A DNA stretch of 64,000 nucleotides from Siphonodentalium dalli (Eukaryota; Mollusca; Scaphopoda; Gadilida; Siphonodentaliidae): positions 100,957,319 to 101,021,318 of the forward strand of contig CP136066.1 of assembly GCA_032622095.1 (NCBI GenBank). The letters run 5' to 3'. The notes under the pieces were generated by a model that had not been told where the DNA came from, searched no databases, and saw only the letters and a list, made by a program, of their open reading frames with translations. Positions within the stretch are counted from its first letter, which is position 1, and every line of letters begins with the position of its first letter. Shown here piece by piece: positions 57,721-64,000 of the stretch. The translations under genes were made by a program, and so were the position numbers.

Positions 57721-59991
57721 ACAGTCCACCTGCCCTCCGTTGAACATTAAACATATATACGTCTCCCAAAATGTGACTTTTATTATACATGGTTCTAATC
57801 ATGTACACCAAGATTGAAAACGTGAGTTTCGCTCAGTAGGCAGCGTGTTATAAACGTGGTGTGTTGGGGCGCTATGTGAAAAAAATTCCCCTCCTGAAAA
57901 TTGGTGTCAATCGTCAAATAAAAGCCAAAAAATAATGTTTGTTTTCAATTTGACAACTGATGTATCTCGTACAAACTGAAATATGCGGAATTCCCATATA
58001 CATGTGCCCTAATATTACTAAATTGAAGAGGAAATGTTATCTACATTTTGAGAGGGATATATTGTCCAATATTAACCCTTTTCGTGTATAATTTGGCAAT
58101 TTATAATAAAAATTTACCTAATTTAACAGAAAATGACAATTAAAACTACTTTAATAGCAATATGAAGCGGCCATAAGTCAATGGGAATATCTAAACAAAC
58201 TGATACAGCATCAGACAAAGCCTCTGGCATGAATTTATATCAGATGGCAGGGCATATAGTCTGTTTAACATATCTCGGCTACAGGGTGTCGGAAAGTACC
58301 AGGGCAATCAATGTAGCATTCCCCAATAGGGGGCTAACACTCCTAACATGTCGCCGTTATCATTTGAAAATCAGAAAATATTAAATTAACAACTTATCAT
58401 GCCGACTCTGGAACACATTTAGCTCCCTGATTCCAACATCGACATATATATGTCGTATCACGACAACCCGGACAAAACTGCCATATTTTGTACATTTCGT
58501 ACATATGTATGTGTGATTCAATTCTTGTCCGGGAAACCGACCTTTTTGGCTTTATTTCTGGCCACTAGACAACATTTTTCAGACGGATCACTAAGCCAGT
58601 TTGATTCAAATTATAGTGAGAAAATGTCAGATGTATAGAAATGTATACATTTTTGTGAAGCTAAGATATAATGCCACCTTTATTGGAACCCCCGTCCAAG
58701 ATGGCCGCCAAAATGGCAGCCGGAACTGGAAATTTATCATTGGAGCAATGAAATATGCCATTCATGTGGTCCCGGCTCTTCTGATCCCTCAAACATTCGA
58801 TTTTACAGAACGCAGAATAAAATTTCATCAAAATCACCCTTGGGATTCTAGTCATATTTCAACGATAGTTGGACAGAACTTTGCAATGTAAGGGAGGCAT
58901 ACCATTACATGAATATTCCAACTCAATGGTACCAAACTTGCCACTTGGCTCAAAATGGCGGCCAAAATATGGAAAATGGAATTTATTGCACCAGCATGCC
59001 ATGTAATCGCTTATAAGTTGTGGCCGATGAACAAAATTGGTTATTCTGTCTTATATCCATTGAATACTCACATTACTGGTGTACCCTGGTTAATTGTTAC
59101 TATTTTAACCACTGACATTACCAGAAACATTGGATTTTTCTATCACAAACTTGACATCAAAATCGGCAAAAATTAACTTTTCAGGTTTGGACCATTTTTT
59201 CAAGTAAATTGAAACTATCGTTGGTATCAGATATGTTTATTGTTTTTATCTGTCTTAAATGTGTCACAGTGATGTATTTTTAGACCAAATTCCACAAGAT
59301 GGCTTGCAAAATGACAACCAAATTAGGCAAAAGAAAAGTTGATTTTTTGCATCTATCCCGAACATTATTCTCTGCTGTTCCGAAAAGGTAGTAAATTATG
59401 ACTCACTTTGTTATTAACCATGCTACTTAATAGTATGAAAACTAAATGTTATATTATGGTTGTTCTAGTACGATATGCGACAGTGAGTCATTGTATAATC
59501 ATGAAATTCAACTACCAAACTTATACACAATCATCTCGGGTTCCCATCATCTCAATGATATCAGAAGTTTTATGGACCGTGGTTTAAATATGCCATTGTC
59601 AAAAGTGGCGCCATTCGAGTCATAAATGGGCATGGCTAGGATGACAAAAGCTGATACAAATATGTTTATCACTAATTTCCACCAAATTCATACACGTTCT
59701 CAAATTATACGAGGAACCAAATCATGTGGGATTTACTGTATTTTTTCGGATTATTCCACAGTAATTGACTTAATTATGATTGCTGTAATTTAGAACAAAT
59801 CGCGTTTTCTTCATCACTTTTTTTTTTTTTTTCAGAGTGCCGTACCGTATATGTAAAACATGTAGGCAACGTACTGCAGTTATATATAGATATTTTGTGT
59901 ATTTATCAACCTATCTTATCCCTTCTTCCAAATTGGCCAGATATATAATCTGGAGCTCCAAATGAATTATCTCCATTTAACCTCGTTTCAG
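57721..59991. other. 3' part of P450 copy 2 intron 1, repeat fragments
   Basis: No coding. Around 58,640-59,350 degenerate units contain 'AAGATGGC.GCCAAAATGGC'-type phrases. 59,530-59,750 is a reverse fragment of the 24.9-26.8 kb family (CACCAAATTCATACACG, TACGAGGAACCAAATCAT). A T-run lies near 59,819-59,833. From about 59,890 the sequence matches copy 1 up to the acceptor CCTCGTTTCAG. Confidence 0.55.
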
Positions 59992-60432
59992 TTGAAGAAC
60001 TTGTGACTGTGTGTAGTGACTTGCTTGTGGCAGGAACCGAAACAACTGCCTCCACAATGAGGTGGTTCTTCGTCTACATAATGCAGAACCCGGATATACA
60101 AAAACAAATACAAGCGGAAATAGACGAGCACATTCCGGCCGATCGACTGCCGACTATGGAAGACAAGCCGAGATTGGTCAACATGGAGGCGGCCATATTG
60201 GAAACGCTCAGACTTTCCACTCTAGTGCCCTTCAGTTTACCTCATCGAGCAGCTGAAGATTTCGAATTCAAAGGTTATAAAATACCATAGGATGCATACC
60301 TTTTGCCGAACCTATATTCTGTGCACTTCGACGAACAACTCTTCCCGAATGCAGATAAATTTGACCCGTCTAGGTTCATCGACGGGGAAAATAAGATAAG
60401 ACATTTGGACGAGAACATACCGTTTTCTATAG
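59992..60432 (+). pseudogene. Cytochrome P450 copy 2, I-helix exon with premature TAG
   Basis: A 441-bp exon matching 18,072-18,512 in length, splice sites and phase. It keeps AGTETTASTMRW and ETLRLSTLVP, but at 60,288-60,290 the codon that is ACG (Thr) in copy 1 is TAG, directly after GYKIP. The frame continues unbroken beyond (MPNLYSVHFDEQ, FDPSRFID, PFSIG), so this is a point-type nonsense change with no frameshift. Translation would stop before the PERF motif and the heme-ligand Cys, giving a protein without heme binding. It needs two base changes from ACG, or a different ancestral codon. An assembly error remains possible. Confidence 0.9.
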
Positions 60433-61429
60433 GTAACATTGAGTTATATGATTTTATCATTCGCTCACTACATCTATTAGCATGCCTAAAATAAACGATA
60501 CGTGTATTATGTCAATATAGCTTTTTTATGTCAACGCAGCTTTACAAGATAGAATATTTTATTGCATTAACACCTGTGCAGCTGCAAACATAATTATAAC
60601 ATATAATTTATAACACACAACATAAAACATACATTACCATTACCGAATATAGAAGAACACGGATTCGAGTACACGTGACCCTGGAGTGTGACATGTTCTA
60701 GAAAGTCATTCTCGAAAGAAGGCGTCCATAGTCTGGTAGAATTTTTCAACTTGCCATTCTATCATGCTTATATATGGAAGGTCATATATGGGTGGCAATT
60801 TTTTTTTTTATAACACGATAAATGAAAATCAATAGTGTAAAAAAACAAACAATCAGGATGTAAAATCCAAATCAATAGACGTCGTTTAAAACTTAATGCT
60901 CGTTTTTTAGATTATATGACGAATAGTTCACACCCAATAATTCACTAACAAAAAAATAAATGTCACGTTTGTTTGTTTTCACTAGTCCAAGCTAACTGTA
61001 TAGATTTTTGAAATCATTAGTTAATAATAAATCCATATACTTACGATTAAAGCAATAGACGTCGTTTCAAAATTCACTTATCAAATAATCAATATTATGT
61101 TGTAGTCGGTTGCAGTGTGAATTATTATACATGACACATCATTCACGAGTCAAAATATGACAAAGACAATCAATGGGAAAGTACTCTATCGTATACCAAT
61201 AGACAAAACACAATTTCATAAATCTCAAGCAACTTTTAATAGACATCATGCAACTTTAATAAAGGTCGCAAGGGCCGCCATTTGTGAAGTACTGTATGTG
61301 GAAAGAACTCTATCGCGGAAATGATGATAACGAAATTTAACAGATGCCACGCAATTTAAATGTCTTTGGAGGGTGTTTTTGTGATGTAGTCCCCAGGCTA
61401 TTTTATAAATATAAATGAAATTATGAGAT

Positions 61430-61800
61430 TAAAGGTACAAAATCCGATTCGATGGTCCCCATATCATCAGATTCCAACAACATCAACATATCTTTAAATG
61501 CCGCTCCAGTTATCAATAGATTAATTGCCAAAAAATAATGCATACACTGACAACTCTAGTATAAAATTACCCAAAAGAGTGCTATATATCAACATTTTGT
61601 TCAACGCAATTTGGTAACGAGAGTATGTCTGTCTGCATTCGTCGAATATTTCCCAGGTCGCCAAATATTCTAGGTGTTGAAAAATAACAGATTTCCAATA
61701 ATTTATATCTGATAACTCAGCTTTAATGGGTGGGTTCCTCGACTCGAATCAAATGTTGTTTTGCCCCCGGAGCCAAAGAAATAGTAATCTAAGAGCTTTA
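61430..61800 (+). repeat. TTAAAGGTAC MITE family copy in P450 copy 2 intron 2
   Basis: Begins GATTAAAGGTACAAAATCCG, then GATTCGATGGTCCCCATATC and, near the right end, CCTCGACTCGAATCAAATG and AAAGAAATAGTAATCTAAGA. Related to 47,855-48,290 and to the element split at 39.2-42.06 kb. Absent from the same intron of copy 1, so it inserted after duplication or was lost there. Confidence 0.65.
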
Positions 61801-62523
61801 ATTCGCATTATGCTTTAATCACCTGTCTAATAATATTGTTTATAACGTTTAGTGATTTGGAACCTATCTTAGAACATAAACGAAGCATAATGCTTGAGAA
61901 TTTGCGAATAATTAACTATTGATTCTGAATATCTATACAATAGGTTTGGATGGACGACTATTAAAATGAAACGTAATATTGCGTTTGGTACATGCTTGGG
62001 TTAAAATATTCGTTAGAAAATCTCAAAAACATAACATTGATTTTATACGATGTCTATTTATTTGGAATTGACATATTGATTTTCATGTTCATTCTTTTTA
62101 TTTTTATTCGACATCTATTAGCCTATGTATAGGCCTATATCATATTTGTATAATATTCGGGCAACGCATGGGTCATCTGCGTTCACATGCAGACCTGTGG
62201 TTGACGCATACGGCCAACACATGCGACTATCAGGTTAGGCACAAGGTTTAAACCATACATATATCACTGGCGCTTTCACAGGTTTGTGGCTTCGAAAGTT
62301 TTGAAATCGGATGCGTTTATCTGGGCGCATGTCTGTGAATGTGGCTTGAAGTATTGTTGACCAAATTTATGGCCGCACATGCATAGTCTTACTCGAGAGA
62401 TTTTTTTCGCAAATACCTTGTATTTAATATATATGATTTGGTCAAACTCGTGCAGTTATAATGAGATGCATATTAGAGGCAAGGCAGTAATCCAAATGTG
62501 ACGCTGATTTATTACCATTCCAG

Positions 62524-62705
62524 GCCGTCGTATCTGCCTCGGAGAATCTCTTGCTAGGATGGAGCTCTTCCTTTTTCTGTCAGCGTTGTTGCAGCGGTTC
62601 GAAATCCTACCACCAGAGGGCAGCCCGCCTCCGCCATCCAAAGGAACGCTGGGAGTGACGCACGGGCCTTACCCATTCCTTCTAAGAGCCGTCAAGCGTC
62701 ATTAA
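62524..62705 (+). pseudogene. Cytochrome P450 copy 2, terminal heme-binding exon (intact by itself)
   Basis: Same 182-bp coding exon as 21,530-21,711, after acceptor CCATTCCAG. It encodes [18 protein letters not shown] and the same C-terminus ...RAVKRH, stop TAA (62,703-62,705) instead of TAG. It appears protein-identical to copy 1 over this exon, with only silent changes seen. This is striking given the upstream nonsense codon and suggests recent inactivation, gene conversion or an assembly error. Confidence 0.9.
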
Positions 62706-62728
62706 AGAGTCAAATGTTAAAGTCTCTA

Positions 62729-62734
62729 AATAAA
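62729..62734 (+). promoter_or_regulatory. Candidate polyadenylation signal AATAAA, P450 copy 2
   Basis: AATAAA lies 24 bases after the stop codon. In copy 1 the aligned position reads CTCTAAAACAG, lacking the hexamer. Transcript ends were not observed. Confidence 0.4.
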
Positions 62735-63103
62735 CAGTTTTCATTTTCCGTTCATGGATGTTCAATAAGGGTACATTCACACTCTGACAATTATGCAGAC
62801 AATTGGTCGTAGAAGGATATATGTGCTAGTAAATGAACGACAAACTACCTTTAAGATGCATATTTCCTACTACATGCGCAGTGGGATCACTACAATCCCA
62901 TAAGTTATTATCAACAACACACATTTGCTATTAATGGACTGCATGTTCGACTAAAAGTCGGTATTTATTTAGAAGTGTAGTTATATGGTAATAACACTGA
63001 ACTGTGATACAATTTATGAGAGTTAGTTCGAGGACTAAACACAGCGGATAGCTTTACACCAATGAATTATATACTATAGACAATATTGGATCACCCAAAG
63101 CCA

Positions 63104-64000
63104 TTTTTAGCTCAACTTACTTTGTAAGTTTGAGCTATTGCCATGGGTTGGCGTCCGTCGTCCGTGTGTGCATGCGGCCGTGCGTCCGTCAACAATTTCC
63201 TTTGGCGCGGGCTACATGTCGTACCTTGGTCTGATCTTCATGAAATTTGTCATGAATGTTGACATTGACATGTAGATGGGAACGGGTCATTCGGCCAAAA
63301 AACATGGCCGCTGGTGGCCATCTTGGATTTAAAAATTAAATCCATTGGCGCGGGCTACAGGCCGTACTATTGATCTGATCATGATGAAATTTGTCACGGA
63401 TGTTAATATTGACATGTAGATGGGAACGAGTAATTTTGGGGTCGTTCGGTCAAAAAACATGGCCGCCAGCAGCCATCTTGAATTTTACTCTTTGCATGAC
63501 TAAATCCTTTGGCGCGGGCTACAGGCCGTAGCTTTGGTCGGATCATCATGAAATTTGTCATGGATTTTAACAATGACATGTAGATGGGAACGAGTAATTT
63601 TGGGATCTTTTGGTCAAAAACATAGCTGCCAGCAGCCATCTTGGATTTTACTCTTCGCATGACTAAATCCTTTGGCACAGGCTACAGGTTGTACCTTTGG
63701 TCAGATCATCATGAGATTTGTCATGGCTGTTGACATTGACATGTAGATAGAAACGAGTCATTTTGGGGTCATTCTGACAAAAACATGGCTGCTGGCGGCC
63801 ATTCTGGATTTCAAAATTAAATCCTTTGGCGCGGGCTACAGGTCGTACTATTCATCTGATCATGATAAAATTTGTCATGGATATTAATATTGAAATGTAG
63901 ATGGGAACGAGTAATTTTGGGGTCGTTCGGCCCAAAAACATGGCCGCCAGCAGCCATCTTGGATTTGACTCTTTGCATGACTAAATCCTTTGGCGCGGGC
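63104..64000 (+). mobile_element. 'TTTTTAGCTCAACTT' repeat with ~145-165 bp tandem units, runs off the window
   Basis: Inserted after CAAAGCCATTTT, a point that is empty in copy 1 (about 26,965). It starts with a near-perfect hairpin, AGCTCAACTTA-CTTTG-TAAGTTTGAGCT (63,106-63,133), then CCGTCCGTCAACAAT as in the AGCTCACC family. TTGGCGCGGGCTACA or a variant recurs at about 63,202, 63,345, 63,510, 63,672, 63,826 and 63,990. Units share 'GATCATCATGAAATTTGTCA', 'GACATGTAGATGGGAACGAG' and 'AACATGGCCGCC.GC.GCCAT'. The small minus-strand ORF here is spurious. Confidence 0.78.

Overview
This is animal nuclear DNA: AT-rich, full of introns and repeats, with no bacterial-style operons. Several signs point to a lophotrochozoan, most likely a mollusc: a clan-2 (CYP2-like) cytochrome P450 with spliced exons, abundant LINE, Penelope, BEL/Pao, Ty3/gypsy and PIF/Harbinger relics, and dispersed repeats of the 'AGCTCACCTGAG' and 'CCCGACTTCGTCCGGGC' type that I associate with molluscan genomes. 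The taxon is inference; no host gene here fixes the species.

Layout. 1-2.9 kb: a LINE pol gene with two in-frame stops. 3-12 kb: repeat fragments with no gene seen. 12.1-21.7 kb: three P450 exons with matching splice phases that end at the heme-binding exon and a stop; intron 1 holds a 21-bp satellite and a fold-back element. 22-26.9 kb: a 4.9-kb composite repeat block that is absent from the duplicate locus. 27-32.9 kb: a graveyard of a Penelope-like element, a gypsy RNase H piece, LINE 3' ends, a YqaJ/SWIM-family exon and an SGNH-hydrolase ORF1 remnant. 33.5-36.9 kb: one long intact LINE endonuclease/reverse-transcriptase ORF (1153 aa), the only large uninterrupted ORF. 37.6-39 kb: two C2H2 zinc-finger fragments on opposite strands. 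39.2-42.1 kb: a PIF/Harbinger element nested in a MITE. 42-51.5 kb: tandem and dispersed repeats. 51.6-62.7 kb: a second copy of the P450 locus, broken by an in-frame TAG in its middle exon. 63.1-64 kb: a tandem repeat that runs off the window.

The most informative feature is the pair of P450 loci about 40 kb apart. Their coding exons have identical lengths and phases. Their introns and flanks differ by discrete insertions, so each copy acts as the empty-site control for the other and several mobile elements can be delimited to within a few bases. The same intron in both copies holds a 21-22 bp satellite, each unit carrying a TGATAA (GATA-type) site, in roughly 50 units in copy 1 and 170 in copy 2 (estimates from array length). 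A recognisable 5' exon, about the first 120 residues of a P450, was not found for either copy.

I found no convincing novel gene system. The novelty lies in the satellite-filled homologous introns, the nested insertions with reconstructable empty sites, and several unclassified repeat families.
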